From contig JASSKH010000009.1 in the NCBI GenBank assembly GCA_031763025.1, forward strand, positions 1,922,001 through 1,986,000: a stretch of 64,000 bases of DNA, written 5' to 3'. The DNA comes from Macrocystis pyrifera. Its lineage: Eukaryota > Sar > Phaeophyceae > Laminariales > Laminariaceae. The stretch's first letter is position 1. Each line of letters starts with the position of its first letter. The translations under genes and the position numbers were made by a program. This document shows, piece by piece, positions 12,001 to 21,955 of the stretch. The notes beneath the pieces are model-generated. The model was not told the DNA's origin, ran no database searches, and saw only the letters and a program-made list of their open reading frames with translations.

Positions 12001-15000
12001 AAGTTTCTCGTTAAGATGGGCCCTTAGGTCGCAAAACATAAGGACCGTTTGTATATTAAAATTAAATGCAAGTGGTCATTATATTTCGGTACATAGTGGT
12101 ATTTTCTATATTTTTTTTTACGGCGTGAAGAGATGATAGCGGCGAACACAGCTCTTCCCTCGAAGCTCTTTGTGCCATCGCCGTCAACCTCAGCCTTTTA
12201 CTGCTATACACTTTGCAGTACAGCAGTAGGGGTCCCCCCTCAAGGTTTAGGAATGCAGCACCGTTTTGGGGACAAACCACTCAAATTTTAAGTAGTTTGT
12301 AACCCAAACGGGACTGCAGTACTTCTATTAATAAAGTAAAAGGGATAAGACGGTCTGAGGAGGGCGGTATCCTGATATAAGGCGGTCAAAATCGCCTGGC
12401 GCGACGGGGGAAGTGCACTCATAACCTGGAATGAATAAGGCGGCTTGCGCCCTGAAGGCGGTAGTAATGCTCTGCCACACCACCGCCTTACTGGTGGACC
12501 CTTACTGCTGTACAATGAATTACTTTTACCGTCTATTAATAGCACTCTGGCCCGGTTTATAAGCTCCGTTTGATGTTCCTGTCAGAGTCCAAACGTGGAT
12601 TATATCGTATTAGTAGGCCATAGTGATGATGTCCGCTTCTAACTTGCTTTTGACCGCTGGTGTCCGTCGCCCTCGCCGCCTCACGTTGTTACGTTGTTAC
12701 GTCTGATTGTCGCCAACTCCGCGACATGTGTGCTGCTTTCTCCCTTGTATGATATGATACCTGATAGATGATCTGGCCCACGAAGGAGATGGCTGCCAAC
12801 CACTATGCCGGTGAGGCTGCGAGAGTATTTGCCAGTATCATAGGCAGTACCAGGGGTAGGCAGTACCAATAGCCGACAAGGGCAGGCATCAGGATTCCTT
12901 GGAAGCACTTGCGTACGTATATAGGTATTTTCTAGCAGTCGCATACCGGGAGGGATCCCGATTTTACGAGAATATCGCCGGTCCTTTTACAGTAGTTTTT
13001 AAATCTCAAGTACCTTGAAATCTATCAATTCAAAAACACCACACAGCCGAAGCAAGACACACACCCCCACGCCCACACAACAATCAAGTCCCACCCCAGC
13101 CACCCGCACCCCACTCTTGACAACTAACCTCAGCCAGAGCACCAACCCTCGAGAGCTTTCGGTATATTTGATGCTTCCTTGCCCTGATTCCCGCGATCGC
13201 AGCTTGGCATGGCGATTTTCATCGTCGAGAGTCGGTGTGTGCCTGGTACTGCTGTATTAACTTCCCAGCCCTGCAGGTACTCGTGCACGGGCTGCAAGGG
13301 TCTTGAGCATAACCTGTGCTTTAAGCAGCATCACAGCAGTCACGTCTTCCATGCTACAGCCGACGGATTCTGCTGCGGTCTAACAGGCTGTAATAGGAAT
13401 ACTGCCGAGGCATTGTTGTCATTGCAGCCCTGTTAGGCCGCAGTAGAATCCGTCGTCTGGAGCATGGAAGACGTGACTGCTGTGATGCTGCAAGCACAGG
13501 TTATGCGCAAGACCTTGCCTGCGGCCCTTCTTCCACGAGTGCTGCCCGCCTGCAAGGGTTTGGAAGTTACACCCACCGTCGACGGTGCAATGCGCCATGC
13601 CAAGCTTCGGTCGCGGGGATCAGGGCGAGGAAGTGTCTAATATACCGACAGATTTCAAGGGCTGGTACTGTGGCTGAGCTAGTTCTTCGAGTGGGGAGTG
13701 GGTGGCTGGGTTGGGAGTTGACTGTTGTGTGGGGGTGAGGCGTTTGTGTCTTAGTTTCGATTCGGTTTGTATTTTTAAATGAACAGGCTATAATGACAAT
13801 TTAAAAACAAGAAAAGGGGTCTCGCCGACCCACACAGGCGACAGACTCGGAACTCGTGCTCGAGGGCTTTAGGACTGCTGTAATCCCGTTTTGAGGAGAT
13901 ATTGCTAGAAAATGGAGTTATGTTCGTTTACAGTGTAGTTCTAAAAGGGCTGAGACCTTAAGGACTACACTCCCGTTTTAGAGACAAGTTACTTAAAGGT
14001 TTATTTAGATACTGGTACGATGTTAATATGTTTCTGGACAGCAGTGCACTAGTAACAGCTTTATTCCCGAGATGTCCATTCCCTGTGTTGCCTCAGTCGT
14101 CGGCTCTATGGCTGACATGTTGCTGCCGTCGTATGTTCATATCACAACTTCGCGTTCCTTCGTGTCTCGGTGGCCGGCTCAGTGATTCATAGTTGACCTT
14201 GCGTGTCCACAGAAGGGTCAAAAGTGAAATTGTATTGCCGCCGTGAAACGTGTACACCCTCCAGACCTGTCGAAGAAGCCTTTCTTCGGCGGCCTCGTGG
14301 ACTACTTCGCCAGTGGCCCCATCGTGGCCATGGTGTGGGAAGGGCCCGAGGTTATCCTAACCGGCCGTAAGATGCTGGGCGCCACCAACCCCAACTCTTC
14401 TGAGCCAGGTTCGATGTTCATGTGTAGCTCCCGGCCGCGGTCAGAGTGCGCTTGTTTGTATACGAGGTATACCTGGTACTTCGTATATATGATAGCTTGG
14501 TTTGTGACATCAGCAGAAGTGGTAAGCTATTCGTTCTGTTTTCCATCCCCAGTCGGTCTGCTCTTGATTTTCGACATGGCCGTTTTTTGTAACATAAGCC
14601 GAGGCGGATACATAGGCTGTTCATTGTTGCGGTAGATAAGCAAGCTTGTGGGGTAGGGGGAGCGGCAATGGGGCGAAAATAGTGCCAGGTATAGCGTATA
14701 CTACGTTTGTGTATCGACGCAAACCGTATACTTCGGTGTTAATTCAGGGTCGAGCGAAGGCCTTGTGTGATGTTCCGATTTTTTGTTGTTTGTTTTGCGT
14801 TTTTCGATGTACATATTTTTTCCCTCTCCGTTTTGTTTCGCTAATACTACAGCTATGTTTAGCTGCTCTATATTTCCCATATGATATGTCTCATTTGCCT
14901 TCTGACAATGTGTAGCGTAAGTGTCAATAACCGCAAACACGATGAAAACACAGAAAGTCCCGACCAGAAAGCGTGAAACAACAAAAAATATGAAAACTAG

Positions 15001-15878
15001 ATGCACCTCCTTGTGCTTGTTCTCCTGGCCCTGCCCCCTCCTCCCGCAGTAACCAAGCCCTCCTCCCCAAACACTTCCGAAGAAGCATCGAATGACAACC
15101 CGCATCACCTTATGTTGTTGTAACTCCGCCTTACCGAAGACCTTTTATTACCGTTTGTTGTAACACCGCCTTACCGAAGACCTGTTGTCATTAGGGATGT
15201 TCATCCAATTTCCTGTTTGTATCAAAACACGTTCCACTAGAATCGCGGCTCTTTGTCGTTTTTCTTCACCCATCTGCACCCGTACATATTCCCCCCCTGC
15301 TTCGTGGAAAATAGTTTTGTAATAACTTATTGCCTGGTTTCACGTGCTGTGCAATCACACGACGATATTTGTCTGGCAGGATCACTCCGTGGGGACTACT
15401 GCATCCGGGTGGGACGCAACCTCATTCATGGATCGGTGAGTCAATTGTACACACAGCGCTTGCCCCTTTTGTGGAATATATCTCCGTGCGGTGCAATGGT
15501 CTTCTGTTGGGCTTGCCGCAGTCTTCGTACACAACGAAACCAGATCGTTTTGATGACGACATTTTATGTCTGTAACCGATCAGGCGAGAAAGCGTTTTGC
15601 ATCTCCTGCCTCGAGGCAGCTGAAACTGCAAGGCTAGGTTGATATTTATAGCCCACAGTAACAATAGTACTGCTGTATTGGTTTTTGAGACTAGGCCGAC
15701 CCAGTTTTTGCTTCTATGCCACATTTACCGCTTTATGATACTGATGCTACCCTTTGACAACGCCGCCGTGTCGAGTCTCACGCGCGTCGTGTCTGTGATG
15801 TGTTTCCTGCACGCTTTGCCCCTTGAACAGGACGGTGGCGAGAGTGCCCAGCACGAAATAGGAATGTGGTTCACCGAG
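9079..15878 (+). CDS. Nucleoside diphosphate kinase with mitochondrial presequence; six exons, last exon not located
   Basis: Transfers the gamma-phosphate of NTPs to NDPs through a phosphohistidine. Exons: 9079-9336, 10010-10099, 12768-12810, 14265-14408, 15380-15435, 15831-15878, together 213 codons with every phase joining. Exon 1 (residues 1-86) is an Arg/Ala/Ser-rich amphipathic leader ([20 protein letters not shown]) followed by a Gly/Ala-rich hydrophobic stretch near residues 40-55, suggesting import into mitochondria and possible membrane anchoring. The kinase core starts at [14 protein letters not shown]. Exon 3 is a 43-nt microexon ([14 protein letters not shown]). Exon 4 has [10 protein letters not shown] and [10 protein letters not shown]. 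Exon 5 has [15 protein letters not shown] with the active-site His. Exon 6 has [11 protein letters not shown]. Family members end roughly 15-20 residues later, so one short 3' exon is missing; I could not find it before about 22 kb. Confidence 0.93.
11219..12023. mobile_element. PIF/Harbinger-like non-autonomous transposon, copy b (805 bp)
   Basis: Terminal inverted repeats GGGCCCGTCTTAACGAG and CTCGTTAAGATGGGCCC are flanked on both sides by TTA (11216-11218 and 12024-12026), the three-base target duplication typical of PIF/Harbinger. Interior landmarks are shared with the element at 54.2-55.1 kb. No transposase is recognised. It lies in intron 2 of the NDP kinase gene. Confidence 0.7.
12252..12320. 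mobile_element. MITE family AGGACTGCAGTCCCG, diverged copy
   Basis: GGGGACAAACCACTCAAATT, then AAGTAGTTTGT, then CGGGACTGCAGT: same organisation as the 18.5 kb copy with a decayed left end. Confidence 0.55.
12995..13790. repeat. Long palindrome of nearly 800 bp in NDP kinase intron 3
   Basis: The arms meet near 13410 around a spacer of about 40 bp. Matching inner blocks are AGCATCACAGCAGTCACGTC with GACGTGACTGCTGTGATGCT, and CATAACCTGTGCTT with AAGCACAGGTTATG. Outer blocks are CATGGCGATT.../...GCGCCATGCCAAGCTTCG and a C/A-rich versus G/T-rich pair (CACACACCCCCACGCC with GGGGGTGAGGCGTTTGTG). The inner part is nearly perfect and the outer part more diverged. Transcribed as intron, it would fold into one long hairpin. 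Confidence 0.8.
14894..14913 (-). mobile_element. Isolated LINE 3' tail fragment
   Basis: The words TTTGCCTTCTGACAATGTG reproduce, in the same orientation, the 3' terminus of LINE copy 1 at about 21955-21975. Only the terminal few tens of bases can be recognised. It is consistent with extreme 5' truncation or with a SINE borrowing the LINE tail. Confidence 0.45.
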
Positions 15879-16735
15879 GTGAGCAGGGAAGAAAAAAAAA
15901 CGCCAGCAAATGTTTTTGGCGTGATCATACAGGGATGCGAGGGTTTTTATGGACAATCGACTACGGCCATGTATAATAATGAGTACACCCCCCACCCCCC
16001 CGCCTCTTTTTCCTTTTTTTCCCCCTCTTTTTCCCCCTTTTTTTTCTCCCCTTGTTTTCTTTTCCCCTTTTTCTTTCATCCCATCCATGAATACCAGTCA
16101 CTCTTTAGTGTGTTTGCCCTTCTTCTCCAACTCTGTCCCTTTCGAAACTGAAATCGGGAGTCCCATCGCGGGCACCCCCCCCCCCCCCGCCCCCTGTCCC
16201 TACCGCCGGTGACGGCGAAAAGCGGCCTGGAAGTTAAAGTAGTACGTGGAACTCCGCGCGTGGGCGTGTCACTGAACGGATGCCCCGAACTTGAATTATC
16301 TCTCGTGAAGAGGGTCGTCCTTAATTCCGCGAATATATCGACAACGTGGCGTGTTGTCTGTTAAATGTTGATCGTTATCGACCGAAAAGCAATTTGGTAC
16401 GATTTCGAGAGTCGATATTATGTATACTACCGAAAGAGTATGCTGATTGGCTGAACCTTCAAAATGCAAGGCACGAACCGTAGTTGGGAGGGAGAAGAGT
16501 GCGGTATGTGTCCCCGGATCTGCATTACGACTATGTGATACTGGTAGGAGGGAGCGAGAAAAGGACGAAGATAATAGATGGTATAAAAAAACATGAACTG
16601 TACACGTAGTAATACTTAGTATCATGTTATGTAGTCTACAGCAGTACGTCAACGTTTTCCGTTCGTCATCAGCGCAAAAAAGAAAGGAATGTCACGGGGT
16701 GAAGGACCCAACGGGTTCGATACGATACATTAAAA
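15879..16735. other. Region after NDP kinase exon 6, presumed intron
   Basis: Begins with the donor GTGAGCAGG. Contains a C/T-rich stretch at 15985-16085 and a C14 run near 16178. No terminal NDP kinase exon was recognised. Confidence 0.4.
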
Positions 16736-17290
16736 GTTGGATGTTTCGACATGACATGGAGGGTAGAAAACGTTCGATGCGATATATGGAAAGTTCGATG
16801 TTTCGATGTGACATGGAGGGCAAAACACGTCCGATACGATATACCTGGCATTGAAGTTCGATGTTTCGCTATGACGTGGAGGGCAAACCACGTTCGATGC
16901 GATATGTCGAAAGTTCGATGTTTCGATATGACATGGAGAGCAAAACACGTTCGATACGATAATATCGATATTTCGATATATCGAAACTTTGGATACGATA
17001 TATCGAAAAATCAATATTGCGATATAAATGAAGGGCAACACATGTTCGATACGATGTATCGAAAAATCTACGTTTCGATATGATATATGGAGGGCGAAAC
17101 GCAATCGATACGACATATCGAAAGTTTGATATTTCGATATATCGGAACTTTCGATGTGATACGATATATCGAAAAATCGATATTTCGATACGATGTGTGT
17201 ATCAAAAGCTCGATATTTCGATATGATATACATGTAGATGCGTTCGGGTAAATGATACATCGAAAGTTCGATGTTATGATGTGGTGTATC
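16736..17290. repeat. Minisatellite of about 57-bp units rich in TCGATATATCGA
   Basis: Four well-formed units (GTTCGATGTTTCGATATGAC, ATGGAGGGCAAAACACGTTC, GATACGATATATCGAAA) are followed by increasingly degenerate ones dominated by TCGATATATCGA palindromes. Open frames across it are by-products of the repeat. Confidence 0.8.
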
Positions 17291-19204
17291 AAGAAAATCG
17301 ACACGATATCCCACACTAAAACCTTGTCCTCCCCGCCGTTTTGTATACCTGGTGTGGTGTTCCGCCACAGGCGGAATGCTCCGCGTGGCCGCGTACGCTC
17401 GATGCCTGGATCGTGGCGGACAACTAGAAAACTAAAGCTTGGCAACAATTTTGTTTTGTTTTGGCCGGGGGAGGGGGAGGGGGGGGGGGGGTGACAGGGC
17501 GGACGCTCTCCGTAGGGCACGCTCCTTGTCTTCCCACTTTGGTTCCCACTTTGGTTCTTCGTCCCGTGTTGGTGGTGGTGGTGGTGCGTGGCAGCCCCAC
17601 AGTTTGCTCGACTCGGAGTTCCATTTTTCGTGCGGCGTTTTTGCGTCGAGTTTGAGCTTGTTGTGTGTAGGCCCCGCGAACATTTAGGCGCGCTCGAGTT
17701 ATTGATGAGGGTAGCTGCAAACGTCTGACAGGTGGTGGCGGGGGAGTGTGGAGTACGTTTTTTTTTTAGATTTTCGTCGCGGGAGTGGAAGATGAAGATT
17801 CTACAGATTGGACAGACGATCATCTACACAGCGGCAGATCATCTAGATCCTGTATTTCGTTGTGAGATGCTCTGGATTGCAAGTCGAGAGCCGTATCTTA
17901 CGGACAGGCCCCACCTGCTAAGCATATGCGCAAGAGCCATGTCATACGAACCTACATATCTCACCCGGCAAACAGCTGATCGTGTCGTGTACTCCAGTGT
18001 TTTGTACCTGGTAGGTATTCAGTACTAAAGGCATGCTATGGGCTACGGTGGGAGTGCGCCTACCTTCAATTTTCTGTGGTATTCCTCACTTGAGAAGCTA
18101 CTAGTACTGCTGTACCTGGTCAAGATCTGGTAGCTCTGTCTCTTCTTCGAAAACTGGCTTTTAAAACCCTTCAGAAGCTTAAAAGATATCTGGAGACAGC
18201 ACTTTCACCCCTTGACAAACAGCAACTTTGCCTTGACATGCCTTGACTGACACCAACACATTAGGTGTTAGTGTGGAACACTCGGCCCTCCACCTATGAC
18301 AGCGCACGATTTGCCTTGCTTGACATGTCACCTGACATGTTTGTTCACAACTGCAATCCCGTTGGGGGACAATTGCGGGGAATTACTTGAAATTGGAGTC
18401 AGATACATGTTTCTGTGCAGTGCATGCAGCACACTATTAATAAAATGAGGGTTAAAGATAGATGTATTCTATTAACAGGACTGCAGTCCCGTTTCGGGGA
18501 CAAACCACTCAAATTCTAAGTACTTTGTTCCCAAAGCGGGACTGCAGTCCTAAGTGGGTTGTTACTGTAAGATCGATCCCAAAATATCTGAACCCGGGTG
18601 ATAACCGACCTTTCGGCCTCATTCAAAGCAGCATGACAGGAAGCCCACTCTGATGAGCCGTATATGCAGAAACACGGGAAATTCATGGTAACCCCGATTC
18701 CATGAGCTACAATATGAGTCGGAGATGCGACTCCTCAAAACCCACTCCCACACCTACCTCTGAACGGCAAGGTTGCGAAGCCTGCAAAGGACGCCTGAAA
18801 GAAATGAAGGTCTAGCAGCAAGGGACAGGAATAAAGCCTAAACGGAAGCCATCGCCATACCCACCCGCAAGGGGGGTACGATAAAGTGCCTACGGTTAGC
18901 ACGAAAAGCGAGGCGGTCATGTTACCCAGTACGCGTGGTCATTTTTTATCCAGATCCCCCCCGCTCCTGAGCGTGGGGGGGATCGGCAAGACGAAGAAGG
19001 AAAATAACACGGAATACGCCATAAACCGCCTAAACCCGGAAAAAAACTCTGGAAACGTGTCCTGGGCCACAAGTGAATGGCCCGATTTTACCCAGACCAG
19101 CCCCGACACTGAGCAGTGGGGTCGGCACGACGAAATACGCAAAAACCACACCCCCAACCCAGCCCAAGAAGAAAAAACCAGGAAGCGCTGAAGCACACCG
19201 AGTA
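17291..19204. other. Unassigned stretch with one MITE
   Basis: Besides the 75-bp MITE at 18477-18551 and a G-rich run at 17465-17490, no supported gene is seen on either strand. Confidence 0.4.
18477..18551. mobile_element. 75-bp palindromic MITE, family AGGACTGCAGTCCCG
   Basis: The left arm AGGACTGCAGTCCCG and right arm CGGGACTGCAGTCCT are perfect inverted repeats. Inner portions (GGGGACAAACCACTCAAATT / AGTACTTTGTTCCC) also pair. Each arm carries its own CTGCAG palindrome. Confidence 0.65.
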
Positions 19205-19359
19205 GAGGAACCCCGCTGGGAAAACCCTTGGTTTTCCATCTATGATACACGCCTCCCAAGTACTACACACACGATCTCGATACCTAAACCCCAGGTAATT
19301 ACCGGCCGCTCGGTCTCATTCAAAGCAGTATTCCATGACGACCCAGGAAGCCATCTTTC

Positions 19360-19590
19360 GGGCCTAGGAGACCGATCCTTTAGGGTACGTCCTACTGCAT
19401 GTATGATGAGTGATCCTACCTCCCAGATGGTAATGGGACCTCTACTGTATGTAGTAGACCGGTCTGTTTGGGCGCGTCCTGCACTTTAAAAATAGACCGG
19501 CCTCTTGGAGCGCGTCCATAGGAGGCCGCCGGTATTTTGGGGCGAGTCCTATTAATACATGTATCAGTAGGAGGCCGATCTTTTGCGGTG
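19360..19590. repeat. Diverged short tandem repeat, GACCGGTCT...GCGTCCT units
   Basis: About five irregular units such as TAGACCGGTCTGTTTGGGCG and TAGACCGGCCTCTTGGAGCG, each followed by a CGTCCT-type word. Confidence 0.5.
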
Positions 19591-19853
19591 TGTCAAAAGG
19601 GCTTGTTTTTTACCTTGTGATAATCACCGTATAGGGGTGGTCAGGAGCGGCGGTCAAGGGGTCAAACCGCGGTCCCCTCGTGCATACATACACATGCTTC
19701 TGCCTCCACATACGTTATTTGTCGGTACGTTCGCGAACAAAGCAAACAATGGTCTGCTACGGGTCAATAACCGCGGTGCTCTCGTCACACATAGTTGCTC
19801 CACATTTATTTACGGGCATGCCATATCCGCGAGTCCTGTCGACGACGCCACTT

Positions 19854-20129
19854 GTTAAGATCAGGGTTGCGGGACACTTTGTATCCCTGGACAGGTCTAC
19901 CTTTTAAGTCGGTAAACGTTGGTACTCACGTGTGTTACTTGCTTAGCTATGGAAGAAGATCAGTTTTATTCCTTTCGTGCACGCGGAGACTGAGAACAAG
20001 CTCGTGCGCCTCTGGAAAACCCCTGGTTTTCCATCTAAGATACGTTTTCCAAGTACTACAAATACGTTCCCAGTGACTGAACCCAGGTAGTTACCGGGCT
20101 TTCAACCTCATACAAAGCAGTATCATACG
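19854..20129 (-). mobile_element. Fossil LTR, family 3, copy 1
   Basis: The 276-bp repeat shares with 36046-36330 the blocks GGGACACTTTGTATCCCTGG, TTCCTTTCGTGCACGCGGAG and GGTTTTCCATCTA. Read on minus it ends GATCTTAACA, and a primer-site-like TGGCGTCGTCGACAGGAC lies immediately beyond (19850-19833), which fixes it as a left LTR on the minus strand. A related but diverged block lies at 19205-19335. Confidence 0.5.
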
Positions 20130-20494
20130 AAACAACAATGAATGGATGCCGACTATCATCATGCAGCGCACAGCGAACAAAAGCGACGGGCAGAAGAAAA
20201 GGGTCGCGAGAAAACAATTTACGAGCTCAAAGTTTGAACTATTAACACAGTACAAGACAGCTTACAGTTCGAGACCATGAAGAATACCAGCATATAGGAG
20301 CGAACGACGCGACATGAATGTGATGTGCTACTCCATCACATGAAGCACACAAGTGATGTGCGGGTGCGGCGTGGTGTGGTTTGTGGTCGGTGCGAGCCCA
20401 CCCGGTGATGATGGATGGATGTGTTACTATTAATAGTGTGATTATGGATGGATGTGTTAACTGCTGCAGTGTTGATCATGTTCTCACATTACAT

Positions 20495-20602
20495 TATTAC
20501 GGGGGTCCATAGTTATTGGGACCAAATTTTGTTAGTAAAGATAGGTAAATATATAGGTTTTTATGTATAACATAGGTCCTATTAACTATGGACCCCCGTA
20601 AT
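20495..20602. mobile_element. MITE family TATTACGGGGG, copy 3
   Basis: TATTACGGGGGTCCATAGTT on the left and ACTATGGACCCCCGTAATA on the right; the ends are almost perfectly complementary. Confidence 0.75.
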
Positions 20603-20824
20603 AGTATTATTATGCTTCCCATCCATTATATCGTATCATAGCTCATTTTTTCTGAAGTCTACAATAATACCCCAATGCCCACAAAGCATGTATACCGCAT
20701 TGATTATTATATTGATGGTTTTATTATGGTTTTATAGTAGCTGTACAGGACACACGGCGGTATAGTAGTATATGCTGGCATATATATATTTTTGTTTGTT
20801 TGTTTATTTTATAATCATCACTTT

Positions 20825-21135
20825 TACATTCCAGCCTAACTCGTCGGAGGTTTTACCCTCAGTGATCTTCTGAACAAGCCGTGGTCACAGGTGTCGTCCC
20901 TTCCCCCCCCCGGTACGTGCCTTTAATTTTTTATCGCGCATAGGGTTCAGCATTCCCACTGCTCGTCGATTTTCATCGAATGTAGCTAACTCGCGCTCTC
21001 GCGCTTTCCGCTATAATCAATTTTATGCAAGAAAAGGTCCCTACGAGCATGCACTCGGTGAGACTCGAACCCACGAAAAAAATGATCTTGATAGGCTCGC
21101 GGACCACGTACCAAGCCACCGGGGACGCCGGCATA
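20825..21135 (-). mobile_element. SINE family A, tRNA-derived, copy 2
   Basis: Reverse-complement match to SINE A copy 1 along the head (B-box-like sequence around 21059-21073, A-box-like around 21100-21120) and the body (GGTTTTACCCTC, CAGCATTCCCACTGCTCGTCG). Copies 1 and 2 form a 4.4-kb inverted pair around LINE copy 1. Confidence 0.7.
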
Positions 21136-21918
21136 ACCTTGTTGTTGTTTTCACATATAAATCGTCCTTTCTACCCAGCTTCATCAGTACACCCTGTGTC
21201 CGTCGTGATTCCTTTTCCTAGAGAGATACTGATTCCGTGGTCACAAGACTGAGACAGAGAAAGTCTAGACCAAAAACAAAAAAAAAAAAAAACGCAAATT
21301 CAAGTGTCAAGCAAGTCAAATGCCAGCGTACCGGGTACGAGAACACAACGACACAAGCAAAAAGACCAAAAAAATACGAACAAAATGACATTAAAACCTA
21401 TAAACAAAAAATTGAAACAGAATACAAACGACGCAAGGACTTCAGAAAGGCTGCCAGACGGAAAGCATACGTAGTCGGGGAGGACAGATATCTGCTGCGC
21501 GGACGAAGGAACACGAAAGAGAGGGAGCTACGTATACAGGCAAAAGTCTATAAGAAGAGCTATATTAATAGTCGAACCGATACCTAGCCACCTGGTGGCT
21601 ACTATCATATTGTGGAGGTTTATAGAAAAGGCTGAAATCTCACCGGAAAGTTCGTTGTCTATGCATTTTCTTCGTTCCTATATACATTGGCGTCGTCGGC
21701 AGGACATTGTGCTCTACAGCAGCATCAGGCAGGTCGCTGGTTCGACCTCCGCCCTCTTTCCAAAGCACAACAAAATAATGAAAATAACTTGCGAATGTCT
21801 TACGTCAAGAACCTGTAAAATCTTCCACAACACAAAAAAATACTTTCTGTTCCTCTGTCTTTTTTTGTCTTTTTTGGAACAACACTACACATGTATTGTC
21901 GGATGGCAAGCATATAAT

Positions 21919-21920
<2 letters not shown>
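21136..21920. other. Unassigned stretch with a primer-site-like word
   Basis: A Lys/Arg-rich frame at 21237-21587 is A-rich sequence without domain features. At about 21687 lies TTGGCGTCGTCGGCAGGACA, the same word that follows LTRs elsewhere in the window, so this is probably LTR-element debris. Confidence 0.4.

Positions 21921-21955
<35 letters not shown>

Noticed and set aside
14208-14264. Extending NDP kinase exon 4 leftward (KRVHPP)
   Set aside because: That text precedes a good CTCCAG acceptor, and the missing helix is supplied in phase by the microexon at 12768-12810.
16730-17368. 212-codon minus-strand frame rich in Ile, Ser and Tyr
   Set aside because: Read-through of the 57-bp minisatellite.
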